From Boseongicola sp. H5 (GTDB lineage: Bacteria; Pseudomonadota; Alphaproteobacteria; Rhodobacterales; Rhodobacteraceae): DNA of 64,000 bases. Below are positions 1-7,926 of the stretch, one piece after another; position 1 is the first letter of the stretch; every line of letters begins with the position of its first letter. A program made the position numbers and the translations under genes. Where the stretch lies: NCBI GenBank assembly GCA_020622165.1, contig JACNMN010000011.1, positions 98,443 to 162,442 on the forward strand. The letters are read 5' to 3'. The notes beneath the pieces are model-generated. The model saw only the letters and a program-made list of their open reading frames with translations. It made no database searches and had not been told where the DNA came from.

Positions 1-1001
1 CTGTGCAGGCTTTCCTGATGGCTGGCCACGACGCGGAAATCAGCGATGCGCGGATCGGCCTGCATCTGTTCGGCAAACAGGCGCGCGGCATCTTCCACGA
101 AAATGGGATTGGCGGCGTTCAGCTCGGCGAACGCCTGTTCGTCTTCGCGTTTTACCATCACCTGGGTTTCCGTGGGCACCGCGGCGCGGGCCATTTCGAC
201 CAGATCCTCGAACCACAGGCACCCGGCCTCCCCGTTCACCTCCACCGACAGCCGGGCGACGGATCGCTGCGAATGGGGCGTGGCGAGTTGCGCCCGTGTC
301 GCGCGCGCGTGCTCGCTCAACTCCAGCGAACAGGGACAGGTGGAGGAATAGACGTAATCCAGATGCACGATCTTCTTGCGCACACCGGCCTGCTCGACCA
401 GTTCCAGCGCGATATCGTAATACTGATACCCGCTCAGGCCCGAGCGCAGGCTCTCCACCCGCATCGGAAAGCTCAGCCGCATCTGGATGCGGGCATCGAA
501 GCTTTCCAGATCGGTCTTGTAATCCTCCAATGCCGCCTCGATCACCTCGAAGCTGAAGGCCCGGTCCGCATGCCGGTAGAAAGACCGCATGATCCGGGAC
601 ATGTTGATGCCCTTTTTCTCCGCATCCAGGCTCACCGTCCCGGTAACCGAGGTTTCCAGAACCAGGTCGCCATTGTCGCGGGTCTGATAGCGGATCGGCA
701 GCCGGAAATTGGAGATGCCCACATGCTGGATCTGCCGGTTTGCCCCCCGGATCAGGGAGGCCGGCCCGTTCTGCAGGTCGGGCAGCGTTGCCTTGTAGCC
801 CGGATCCACCGCGAAATCGGCCGGGTAGTCACGGGCAAATTCGGGGTAGGCCACGGCGGTCAGCAGCCCGGCCGCGGCCGGATCCAGCGCGTCGATCGCG
901 CCCGCGCCCGCCCTCTCCGCCCAGGCTTTCAACAGGGTCAGCGCCCTTGCCGCCTCTTCCGTGCTTGGGGTTTCCACCGTCGGTGTCACATGCAAATTCA
1001 C
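1..1001 (-). CDS. folE2: GTP cyclohydrolase IB (FolE2), C-terminus cut by window edge
   Basis: FolE2 converts GTP to 7,8-dihydroneopterin triphosphate, the first step towards folate and queuosine precursors, in the cytoplasm. The visible 333 residues carry ISNFRLPIRY, the cysteine-bearing segment SSTCPCS and the C-terminal QVMVKREDEQAF block, all typical of the family, so the call is firm. The start is GTG at 1001 with AGGAGG six bases upstream; no in-frame ATG fits. The frame is still open at base 1, so only the extreme C-terminus is missing. The gene lies 144 bp downstream of the amidotransferase on the same strand; TATAAATAAGG in that gap may be part of its own promoter. FolE2 is zinc-repressed in some other bacteria, but I saw no clear Zur box here. 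Confidence 0.93.
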   Translation of the reverse strand, partial: MNLHVTPTVETPSTEEAARALTLLKAWAERAGAGAIDALDPAAAGLLTAVAYPEFARDYPADFAVDPGYKATLPDLQNGPASLIRGANRQIQHVGISNFRLPIRYQTRDNGDLVLETSVTGTVSLDAEKKGINMSRIMRSFYRHADRAFSFEVIEAALEDYKTDLESFDARIQMRLSFPMRVESLRSGLSGYQYYDIALELVEQAGVRKKIVHLDYVYSSTCPCSLELSEHARATRAQLATPHSQRSVARLSVEVNGEAGCLWFEDLVEMARAAVPTETQVMVKREDEQAFAELNAANPIFVEDAARLFAEQMQADPRIADFRVVASHQESLH

Positions 1002-1145
1002 GGGCAACCCCTCCTGTTCCTTCTCCGAGCTTTCGAATATGGGGCAAATGCCCGCGCATTCAAATCCTTGACCTGCCTTATTTATACGCAAGTGCAGACG
1101 GCGCAGATCACATCTCGGGCAAATTGCGACGCCGCCGCGGTGCGA

Positions 1146-1880
1146 TCAGCCCCGGTAGCGGCCCACGAAGGCGCGCAGCATGCGTTCGGGCACGGTCACC
1201 TCCTCGGCCTGCACATTGGCCTTAAGCGCGTCGGCCTCTTCGGGCGCGAAATAGCCGCGATGCTTGTAGATATCGATCCGCATCACAAAGCTGGCGCTGT
1301 CGGCTTCGGGGTGGAACTGCGTGGCGTAGAGATTTTTGCCCGCGCGGATCATCTGGTACGGGCAAAGGTCGGATCTGGCCAGATGCACCGCGCCGGGCGG
1401 CAGCGCCTGAACCGCCTCCTTATGGCCGACGAAAGCCTTGAAATCGCGGGGCAATCCGGCCATGAGCGGGTCGGCCGCGCCATCCTCGGTCAACCGGCAT
1501 TCCACGGCGCCGATGGGTTCGCCATAGCGCGCCTTGCTGACCTCGCCGCCAAGATGCTTGGCCAGAATGCCAAGCCCATAGCAACAGCCCATATAGGGCA
1601 TGTCGCGCCGCGTGATCTCGGGCATCAGCGACAGGATATCGGCCTCGATCCGCGCCTCCAGCGGGTCCTTGTCCTCGGGCGCGTCGCTCACGCATCCGGG
1701 CCCGCCGCCGACGATCACGCCGGAATAGGCCTCAAGACTCAGCGCGGGCAGCGGCTGCTGATCGAGACGGATGCGCCGGGTTTCCGCCGCAGTCAGGCCC
1801 GAGCGGGCCAGAAGTGCTGCATATTCCTCGTCCGCCGCCTCGTCTTCCGGCCGCAACTGGATGATCAGGAACGGTTTCAA
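1146..1880 (-). CDS. class I glutamine amidotransferase
   Basis: A 244-residue GATase1-fold protein that should hydrolyse glutamine to glutamate and ammonia; the acceptor substrate is unknown. The catalytic triad is visible: nucleophile Cys100 in GCCYG, and His190 and Glu192 in QFHPEAD, with the oxyanion strand GVIVGGGPG at about 54-62. It resembles the stand-alone GMP-synthase-like amidotransferases. The start is TTG at 1880, supported by GGAGG seven bases upstream and by a TTGA overlap with the stop of the GNAT gene; no ATG is in frame nearby. It is the last gene of the metZ-GNAT-GATase run and so probably lies under the SAM-II riboswitch, which hints at a task in sulfur amino acid metabolism (inference only). 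Confidence 0.85.
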   Translation of the reverse strand: MKPFLIIQLRPEDEAADEEYAALLARSGLTAAETRRIRLDQQPLPALSLEAYSGVIVGGGPGCVSDAPEDKDPLEARIEADILSLMPEITRRDMPYMGCCYGLGILAKHLGGEVSKARYGEPIGAVECRLTEDGAADPLMAGLPRDFKAFVGHKEAVQALPPGAVHLARSDLCPYQMIRAGKNLYATQFHPEADSASFVMRIDIYKHRGYFAPEEADALKANVQAEEVTVPERMLRAFVGRYRG

Positions 1881-2371
1881 TGGGATGCCTCCGCCGGCAG
1901 GTCGAGCCGCTTTTCCATCCGGTAGCGGTGGATCACGACCCCGTGGCGGTGGATCTCCTCGCGCTCCATGACCCGCCATCCATGGCGCTCGAACAACCGG
2001 CGGGCCAAGGCGCTCGCCTCGGTCGTCATGCGCCCGTGGCCATCGGCCCGCGCGCGGGTCTCGGCCACCAGATAAAGCGCATCGCCCACCCCCTGCCCCA
2101 TGGCGGCGGCGGCAACGAAGGCCAGATCGATATAGCCGCCCTTGCGCGTCATGAACCCCACGGGCGCACCGTCGCGTTCGGCGACAATTGTATCGGCATC
2201 GGCCAACCGCTTGGCCCAACCCGCATCCGTCGGCGGCGCGGGCGACCATGCGGCCACCTGTTCGGCGGAATAATGCGCAATCGCCCCGTTCCGCACAGCG
2301 TCGTGATAGATCTCCCCGAGCGCTTCGGCCTCTCCGGGCAGCATATCGCGAATGGTCAGGTCCACGGTCAT
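1877..2371 (-). CDS. GNAT family N-acetyltransferase
   Basis: A 164-residue single-domain acyl-CoA N-acyltransferase. The start of the fold (TIRDMLPGEAEAL), the beta4 strand (YIDLAFVAAAAMGQGVG, an acetyl-CoA-binding R/Q-x-x-G-x-G-like turn) and the late RLFERHGWRVMERE segment are recognisable; the substrate cannot be told. The start ATG at 2371 overlaps the metZ stop as ATGA, and its own stop overlaps the next start, so the three genes are translationally coupled. Its place in a SAM-II-controlled unit suggests a sulfur metabolite as substrate, but this is inference from context. Confidence 0.85.
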   Translation of the reverse strand: MTVDLTIRDMLPGEAEALGEIYHDAVRNGAIAHYSAEQVAAWSPAPPTDAGWAKRLADADTIVAERDGAPVGFMTRKGGYIDLAFVAAAAMGQGVGDALYLVAETRARADGHGRMTTEASALARRLFERHGWRVMEREEIHRHGVVIHRYRMEKRLDLPAEASH

Positions 2372-3564
2372 CTGGCCGCCGCCAGGGCCTGGCGCAGATC
2401 CGCCAGAAGATCGTCCGCATCCTCCAGCCCGACACTCAGGCGCAACACCCCGTCGCTGATGCCGAGCACGGCGCGCTGATCGTCGCTCAGCCGCTGATGG
2501 GTCGTGGTGGCGGGATGGGTGATGATCGATTTCGCATCGCCCAGATTGTTGGAAATCGTGATGATCTCCAAGGCGTTCAGCATGCGAAATGCGGCGTCGC
2601 GCCCGCCCTGCATCTCCAGCGCCAGAACCGTTCCGCCCAGCTCCATCTGCCGCATCGCCAGCGCGTGCTGCGGATGACTGGGCAGGCCCGGATAGACCAC
2701 CCGGCGCAGGCCCGAGGCCCCTTCGAGCCCCCGGGCCAGCGTCAGCGCGGTCGCCGCCTGCGCCCGGCATCGCAGATCGACCGTTTCCAGCGATTTCAAC
2801 AGCACCCAGGCGTTGAAGGGCGACATCGACCCGCCGGTATGCTTCAGATAGGGCTCCACCGTGTCCCGGATAAACGCCCGGCTTCCACAGATGACACCGC
2901 CCAGAACCCGGCCCTGCCCGTCGATATGCTTGGTGGCGGAATAGACCACCACGTCGGCGCCAAGCCCGATCGTGTCCTGAAAAACCGGGGTGGCGAAAAC
3001 GTTGTCCACGATCACCAGCGCGCCCGCCGCATGGGCCAGCTTGGACACGGAGGCAATGTCGATCACCTCCAGCACCGGGTTCGAGATCGACTCGAAGAAA
3101 ACCGCCCTGGTGTCCGGCCGGATGGCGGCTTTCCACTGGTCCAGATCGGTGCCATCGACGAATGTCACCTCCACCCCGAAGCGCGCCAGCACCTCTTCAA
3201 GGATATACAGGCAGGAGCCGAACAGCGCCTTGGCGCTCACCACATGGTCGCCCGCACGCAGCATGGAGGTCAGCGCGCCATTGACCGCCGCCATCCCGGA
3301 TGCGGTGGCAAAGGCATCTTCGGTGCCTTCCAGCGCGGCGATCCGGTCTTCGAACATCCGGACGGTCGGATTGCCGTAGCGGGCATAGATGAACTCATCC
3401 TCGCCCGCCTCGACGAACCGGGCCTCGGCCTGTTCGGCGGTGTCGTAGACAAAGCCCTGGGTCAGGAACAGCGCCTCGCTGACCTCGCCATACTGGCTGC
3501 GTCTCGTGCCCGCATGCACGGCGCGGGTGCGCGGCTTCCACGGTCTGGCGGTGGTGTCCTTCAT
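2368..3564 (-). CDS. metZ: O-succinylhomoserine sulfhydrylase (MetZ)
   Basis: PLP enzyme of the Cys/Met metabolism family that makes homocysteine from O-succinylhomoserine and sulfide, the direct sulfhydrylation route to methionine. The 398-residue protein has the PLP-contact motif YARYGNPT, the aspartate in VIVDN, the Schiff-base Lys212 in SATKH and the C-terminal SVGLED block. I place the start at ATG 3564 (MKDTT) with GGAG eight bases upstream. A longer frame opens further upstream but would translate through the terminator hairpin at 3592-3623, so it is rejected. A SAM-II riboswitch precedes the gene. A second sulfhydrylase, metY, lies at 57.8 kb. Strict substrate choice between succinyl- and acetyl-homoserine cannot be proved from sequence reading alone. 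Confidence 0.93.
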   Translation of the reverse strand: MKDTTARPWKPRTRAVHAGTRRSQYGEVSEALFLTQGFVYDTAEQAEARFVEAGEDEFIYARYGNPTVRMFEDRIAALEGTEDAFATASGMAAVNGALTSMLRAGDHVVSAKALFGSCLYILEEVLARFGVEVTFVDGTDLDQWKAAIRPDTRAVFFESISNPVLEVIDIASVSKLAHAAGALVIVDNVFATPVFQDTIGLGADVVVYSATKHIDGQGRVLGGVICGSRAFIRDTVEPYLKHTGGSMSPFNAWVLLKSLETVDLRCRAQAATALTLARGLEGASGLRRVVYPGLPSHPQHALAMRQMELGGTVLALEMQGGRDAAFRMLNALEIITISNNLGDAKSIITHPATTTHQRLSDDQRAVLGISDGVLRLSVGLEDADDLLADLRQALAAAR

Positions 3565-3591
3565 CGTTTCATCTCCATGCGCGTCCGGGCA

Positions 3592-3623
3592 CAAAAAAAA
3601 CCCCGGACCTGGGGTGGCCGGGG
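3592..3623 (-). terminator. intrinsic terminator between SAM-II aptamer and metZ
   Basis: Read on the minus strand, CCCCGG, an 11-base loop and CCGGGG are followed by an uninterrupted run of U (plus-strand A-run ending at 3600). It sits between the riboswitch and the metZ start, the place expected for an attenuator used as expression platform. Confidence 0.8.
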
Positions 3624-3648
3624 CGCGCATATATCAAAGCACCTTCGA

Positions 3649-3706
3649 CCTCTTTAGCGGAATGTTTTACGTGGCCCGCAATCCGGTAAACAAATCGCCA
3701 CGCGGA
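3649..3706 (-). promoter_or_regulatory. SAM-II riboswitch in the metZ leader
   Basis: On the minus strand the leader shows the SAM-II order of conserved blocks: CGTGGCGATTTG, ACCGGATTGC, GCCACGTAAAAC and CCGCTAAAGAGG. The outer CGTGGC/GCCACG stem (P1) and the conserved GCTAAA-purine tail that forms the pseudoknot are both present. SAM-II aptamers are known from alphaproteobacterial methionine genes and bind S-adenosylmethionine to lower expression. Here the aptamer is followed by a hairpin with a U-run and then metZ, so control by premature termination is likely. The edges are accurate to a few bases. Confidence 0.9.
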
Positions 3707-3857
3707 AGGGATTAGGCCGCTGCCGTCTGCGGGTCAAGCGGCAAAAACGGCCGCGTCATCGCTGCGACATGGCCACGTCACAGGGATGTTGCGCAGACGT
3801 CACCTAAATGTTGCGGAAAGAACTTATCCACACCCCATAGCTTGTGGGGTTCATGCA

Positions 3858-4772
3858 ATGCCGGTTTTGCCCGTCACAGCCAGATCCAGCCAGATCGTCG
3901 CGCCGGAGCGGCTGCGCGACGCGCTGGCCGCGCTGCCGTCCGGCGCGACGGCGACGGTGATGGTTCACGGCTACCGGTTCTGCCCGCTGTCCGGGCCCAC
4001 CGACCCGCACCGGCATATCCTGTCGCCCGCCCCGCAAAGCGCCTGCTGGAAGGCGATCAGCTGGCCCCGGCATCTGCATCTGAACCGGCCCGGCGCGGGG
4101 TTGGGCATCGGCTTTGGATGGCCCGCCACCGGGCCCCTGCGCGAGGTTGCGGCGCGCGCCTTTGTCGCGGGGCATGCGCTGGCCCGAACCGTTCGGATCC
4201 TGCGCGACACCCGGCCCGATCTGCAGGTCAACATCATCGCCCATTCGCTTGGCGCGCGGGTGGCGCTGGCGGCGCTCGACGATCTGGGGGCCCATGACGT
4301 GGCCCGGATGATCCTTCTGTCCGGCGCGGAGTATCGGGGCACGGCCGACCGCGCGCTGGCCGGCCGCAGCACCCGGGTGCTGAATGTCACCAGCGGCGAA
4401 AACGCGCTCTTCGACATGCTGTTCCGGGCCCTCGTGCCAGCGCCCCGCTGGCGCGACCGGCCCCTGTCGGCGGGTTTGGGGCACCCGCATCCGCGCTGGA
4501 TCGATCTGGCCATCGACGCGCCCGCGCATCGCATGGCGCTGGCCCGGCTCGGCTACCCGATCCGGCCCCCGGCGACCCGCATCTGCCACTGGTCGGGATA
4601 TCTGCGGCCCGGTCTCTTCCCGCTTTACCGCGCTGTCTTCGACCCTGCCCATGCCGCGCTTTTCGATCGGCTCGGGGCGGCACTGCCGGTGGGCCCGGCG
4701 CCGCAAAAGGTTACAAAAATGGCCGAATTCGGGAATTTTCGTAACCTGTTCACCGGCGCCGCGAGATCCTGA
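3858..4772 (+). CDS. alpha/beta-hydrolase fold protein
   Basis: A 304-residue probable serine hydrolase. The nucleophile elbow AHSLG (Ser130) follows a VNII strand, and HG at 37-38 is the likely oxyanion segment; later histidines in GLGHPHPRW could complete the triad. No signal peptide is seen, so it is probably cytoplasmic; the substrate is unknown. I chose ATG 3858 (MPVLPV) because the longer frame begins in an intergenic region holding a DnaA-box-like TTATCCACA and the inverted repeat ACCCCA/TGGGGT (3832-3850). The last 20 codons are AT-richer than the rest and encode a 40-bp palindrome at 4708-4747. The gene stands alone ahead of the GST gene, 63 bp away. Confidence 0.75.
   Translation: MPVLPVTARSSQIVAPERLRDALAALPSGATATVMVHGYRFCPLSGPTDPHRHILSPAPQSACWKAISWPRHLHLNRPGAGLGIGFGWPATGPLREVAARAFVAGHALARTVRILRDTRPDLQVNIIAHSLGARVALAALDDLGAHDVARMILLSGAEYRGTADRALAGRSTRVLNVTSGENALFDMLFRALVPAPRWRDRPLSAGLGHPHPRWIDLAIDAPAHRMALARLGYPIRPPATRICHWSGYLRPGLFPLYRAVFDPAHAALFDRLGAALPVGPAPQKVTKMAEFGNFRNLFTGAARS
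4708..4747. repeat. 40-bp imperfect palindrome in the 3' end of the hydrolase gene
   Basis: The arms AGGTTAC (4708-4714) and GTAACCT (4741-4747), AAAAT and ATTTT, and the core CCGAATTCGG are all centred on 4727/4728. By my count 34 of 40 positions are symmetric. It lies inside the coding frame (about residues 284-297) and is not followed by a T-run, so a simple terminator is unlikely. Confidence 0.8.
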
Positions 4773-4835
4773 GGCCACTTGCCCCGCCCCCCGATCTGCC
4801 CGATGCTGGGCCAGAGCTGCCCGGAGACCGCCGCG

Positions 4836-5528
4836 ATGATCCATCTGTATTACTGGCCCACACCCAATGGCTGGAAAATCACCATCGCGCTTGAGGAGAT
4901 GGGGCTACCCTATACCGTTCATCTGGTCGATATTGGCGCGGGCGATCAGTTCGACCCCGATTTCCTGAAAATCGCCCCCAACAACCGCATGCCCGCGATC
5001 ACCGATGCCGACGGCCCCGACGGTCAGCCGGTCTCGATCTTCGAATCCGGGGCGATCCTGCAATATCTCGCGCGCAAGACCGGGCGGTTCGGCGGCCCGA
5101 CGGAACGTGACCGGATCGCCGTCGATCAATGGCTGATGTGGCAGATGGGCGGGGTCGGGCCGATGGCGGGGCAAGCGCATCATTTCCTGAAATACGCGCC
5201 TGATATGGACCCGCCGCAGGACCTTCCCTATGCGAAGGACCGATATCGCCGCGAGACCGGGCGGCTTTACCGGGTACTGGACACCCAACTGGCCGAAAAC
5301 GAGTTTGTCGCGGGCGATTTCTACTCCATCGCGGACATGGCGATCTGGCCCTGGGCGAGCCTCTGGGAAGGTCAGCAGCAAACGCTGGAGGACAAACCGC
5401 ATCTGACCCGCTGGCTGGATCGGATCGCGGCGCGCCCGGCGGTCCGGGCAGGCCGGGCCGTCGCCGCGGAAAAACGCGGCGAAACCCGGGACAAGGCCGC
5501 CCAGGACCGGCTTTTCAGACAGAGCTGA
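4836..5528 (+). CDS. yfcG: glutathione S-transferase family, YfcG/YghU-like disulfide-bond oxidoreductase
   Basis: A 230-residue cytosolic GST of the Nu class, whose Escherichia coli members YfcG and YghU bind two glutathiones and reduce disulfides or peroxides. The thioredoxin-fold N-terminus reads YYWPTPNGWKI, with PNNRMPAI (cis-Pro) and FESGAIL marking the glutathione site; the helical C-terminal half carries QWLMWQMGGVGPM and YSIADMAIWPW, both characteristic of YfcG. The start is ATG 4836, with GGAG upstream; an upstream extension of 19 codons looks non-coding. No operon partner is evident. Confidence 0.9.
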   Translation: MIHLYYWPTPNGWKITIALEEMGLPYTVHLVDIGAGDQFDPDFLKIAPNNRMPAITDADGPDGQPVSIFESGAILQYLARKTGRFGGPTERDRIAVDQWLMWQMGGVGPMAGQAHHFLKYAPDMDPPQDLPYAKDRYRRETGRLYRVLDTQLAENEFVAGDFYSIADMAIWPWASLWEGQQQTLEDKPHLTRWLDRIAARPAVRAGRAVAAEKRGETRDKAAQDRLFRQS

Positions 5529-5690
5529 GGGGAAAATCGCCGACGCTTTCCCCCTTGCGTCACCCCAATTCGCCGGATTTCTGAGCGGCAGGCAGGCGGC
5601 GCCCGGATCAATTCGGGCAAAAACCCTGCGATGTCTGGTTTTTGCATGCAAGACTGCCTATTCTAGTGGCTGAAACGAACCGGAGCTGAA

Positions 5691-5780
5691 ATGACCTCCA
5701 ACACCCTACGCGGCGTCGCTTTTGCAGCGCTTCTCGTGATCATCATGATGTCCGTTTTCGGCGGGTTCGGAGTGCTGTAA
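5691..5780 (+). CDS. 29-residue single-pass membrane peptide
   Basis: A 30-codon frame (MTSNTLRGVAFAALL at the N-terminus) with GGAG ten bases ahead of ATG 5691 and a TAA stop that abuts the ATG of the XpaC gene at 5781 with no gap. Most of the peptide is one hydrophobic segment (about residues 8-28). Its placement directly before a membrane-stress operon, the good ribosome site and the zero spacing support a real gene, possibly a small membrane regulator or a leader that couples translation to the XpaC gene. No family is recognised. Confidence 0.6.
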   Translation: MTSNTLRGVAFAALLVIIMMSVFGGFGVL

Positions 5781-6710
5781 ATGGCCAAACGGTACGGCGG
5801 AGAATTCAGCCCCGAGGGCCGGCGGGATACCCGCGAAACGGTCACAGCGACTCCGGCGCGCCCGCTGGAGGCGAGTTTCAAGGGCCGTTCGCCCGCCCGG
5901 CACGGGGCCAAGATCAACCTTCTGTTCATCGCGCCGCTCGCCGTCTTCTTCACGGCGTTCTTCCAGTCGACGGTGGCCATGGCCACGGATCTGGCCGGCG
6001 CCGCGGTGTTGCTGCTCGCGGCCTGGTTGCTGCGCGACGGGATTCGCGCCGAGGATGCCTATAACGAACGCAAGGTCGCGCGGCGCCCGGCGATCCCGCG
6101 CAAGATATTCGCCTCCGTTCTGACGGCGGCGGGCGTCGGGTTGCTGGTGTTCGGCGGGCAGTGGAACCTGTTGACGGCCGTGATCGCGGGCGCCGTTGCC
6201 GGTGCGCTGCATCTGTTCGTATTCCAGCCCGATCCGATGAAGGATAAGGGCCTGGAGGGCGTGGACAATTTCCAGACCGAGCGTGTGGCCCGCAAGGTCG
6301 AAGAGGCCGAAACCCTGCTTGACGGGATGAAAGACGCCATCAAGCGCGCGCGGGACCGGCAGCTGGAGGCGCGGGTGGAAGGGTTTCAGCACACCGTGCG
6401 CCAGATGTTCCGCACCATCGAACAGGACCCCCGCGATCTGACCGGTGCGCGCAAGTATCTGGGCGTTTATCTGCAGGGCGCGCGCGACGCGACCGTGAAA
6501 TTCGCCGATCTTTACGGCCGGGGCCGCGACCCGGAGGTCCGGGCCGATTATGTGCGGCTTCTGGACGATCTCGAACGCAATTTTTCAACCCGCACCCAAC
6601 GGATGCTGATCGACGATCGCAGCGATCTGGATGTGGAGATCGAGGTCCTGCGGGACCGGCTGAACCGAGACAATCTGCATATCACGAGCGAGGAAACACG
6701 ACATGACTGA
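5781..6710 (+). CDS. XpaC-family membrane protein
   Basis: A 309-residue protein matching the 5-bromo-4-chloroindolyl phosphate hydrolysis (XpaC) family. The N-terminal 45 residues are basic and polar, then two pairs of transmembrane segments (about 45-62, 68-84, 107-123 and 127-146) are followed by a long charged alpha-helical cytoplasmic domain (170-300) with coiled-coil character. XpaC proteins are almost always encoded next to TelA, as here: the two genes overlap by 8 bp. Function in the family is unproven; the pair is linked to toxic-anion and envelope stress. ATG 5781 follows the 29-residue peptide directly. Confidence 0.82.
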   Translation: MAKRYGGEFSPEGRRDTRETVTATPARPLEASFKGRSPARHGAKINLLFIAPLAVFFTAFFQSTVAMATDLAGAAVLLLAAWLLRDGIRAEDAYNERKVARRPAIPRKIFASVLTAAGVGLLVFGGQWNLLTAVIAGAVAGALHLFVFQPDPMKDKGLEGVDNFQTERVARKVEEAETLLDGMKDAIKRARDRQLEARVEGFQHTVRQMFRTIEQDPRDLTGARKYLGVYLQGARDATVKFADLYGRGRDPEVRADYVRLLDDLERNFSTRTQRMLIDDRSDLDVEIEVLRDRLNRDNLHITSEETRHD

Positions 6711-7899
6711 AACTGTCCGGCAGCAAGCCGAAGCCGCCGCGAAAATGGTGGATGAGATCAACGCGATTGTGTTGCCCGAGCCCTCGACCGAACTGGTGCC
6801 GCTGGCCGAGGCGGAGCCGCCCACGGCGCAGGAAATCCGCAGCCGGATGGCCGAGATCGACATGACGGACACGAACTCCATCGTCAGTTTCGGCTCCAAC
6901 GCGCAGGCGGAGCTGCAGGTCATTTCGCAGGCCATGCTGCAGGGCGTGAAAAACAAGGATGTGGGGCCCGCAGGCAACTCGCTGCGCGAAATCGTGGGCA
7001 CGATCCGCGGGTTTTCGGTGGACGAACTGGACCCCAACCGCAAGCAAAGCTGGTGGGAACGCCTCTTCGGCAAGGCCAAGCCGTTCCATGATTTCATGGC
7101 GAAATACGAAGACGTGCAGAGCCAGATCGACAAGATCACCGACGAGCTTCTGGCCCATGAACACACACTGATGAAGGACATCAAGTCGCTGGACCAGCTC
7201 TATGACAAGACGCTGAATTTCTACGACGAACTGGCGCTTTACATCGCCGCCGGGGAGGAGAAGCTGAAAACCCTGGACGAGACGGATATTCCCGCGAAAG
7301 AGGCCGAGGTGCAGGCCGCGCCGGAAAACGACCAGGTGATGAAGGCGCAGGAACTGCGCGATCTGCGCGCCGCGCGCGACGATCTGGAACGCCGGGTCCA
7401 TGACCTCAAGCTGACCCGCCAGGTCACGATGCAATCGCTCCCCTCGATCCGGCTGGTGCAGGAAAACGACAAATCGCTGGTGACCAAGATCAACTCCACC
7501 CTCGTCAACACCGTGCCGCTTTGGGAAACCCAGCTCGCGCAGGCGGTGACGATCCAGCGCTCGACGGAGGCCGCCAAGGCGGTGCGGGAGGCCAATGATC
7601 TGACGAACGAGTTGCTGACCTCAAACGCCGCCAACCTGCGCGAAAGCAACCGCATGGTGCGCGAGGAGATGGAGCGCGGCGTCTTCGACATCGAAGCGGT
7701 GAAACAGGCCAATGCCGAACTGATCGCCACGATCGAGGAGAGCCTGGCCATCGCCGATGAAGGCAAGGCGCGCCGCGCTGCCGCCGAGATCGAGATGCAG
7801 AAGATGGAGGCGGAATTGCGCGACACGCTTGCATCGGCCAGCGCCCGCGGCGACGGGTCCGGGGCCAATGTGGGCGGGTCGGTGAACCCGGCCGGCTGA
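6703..7899 (+). CDS. TelA/KlaA-family toxic anion resistance protein
   Basis: A 398-residue soluble, largely helical protein of the TelA family (tellurite or toxic-anion resistance). Family landmarks are the short SIVSFGSNAQ segment (about 60-70), WWERLFGK (about 120) and the long heptad-rich helical region with KTLNFYDELALYIAAGE and SLPSIRLVQENDKSL. The C-terminal 20 residues are low-complexity Gly/Ala. The start ATG 6703 overlaps the XpaC stop by 8 bp, so expression is coupled. TelA proteins appear in Ter-type stress networks; what this one protects against cannot be read from sequence. Confidence 0.88.
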   Translation: MTETVRQQAEAAAKMVDEINAIVLPEPSTELVPLAEAEPPTAQEIRSRMAEIDMTDTNSIVSFGSNAQAELQVISQAMLQGVKNKDVGPAGNSLREIVGTIRGFSVDELDPNRKQSWWERLFGKAKPFHDFMAKYEDVQSQIDKITDELLAHEHTLMKDIKSLDQLYDKTLNFYDELALYIAAGEEKLKTLDETDIPAKEAEVQAAPENDQVMKAQELRDLRAARDDLERRVHDLKLTRQVTMQSLPSIRLVQENDKSLVTKINSTLVNTVPLWETQLAQAVTIQRSTEAAKAVREANDLTNELLTSNAANLRESNRMVREEMERGVFDIEAVKQANAELIATIEESLAIADEGKARRAAAEIEMQKMEAELRDTLASASARGDGSGANVGGSVNPAG

Positions 7900-7926
7900 C
7901 TGGTCCGGCGCGTAGGGGAACGAAAC

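Noticed and set aside
3..1925. Long plus-strand open frame (640 codons) opposite folE2 and the amidotransferase
   Set aside because: Its product is rich in Arg, His, Gln and Gly with no motif, while the minus strand encodes clear families. It is a GC-rich antisense shadow.
3565..3630. Upstream extension of metZ by 22 codons
   Set aside because: It would translate the terminator hairpin and its U-run; ATG 3564 has its own ribosome site and matches the usual length.
3824..3850. A perfect DnaA-box-like TTATCCACA next to the inverted repeat ACCCCA/TGGGGT, considered as an origin
   Set aside because: Only one box is present, without an AT-rich unwinding region or further boxes, and no origin-linked genes are near.
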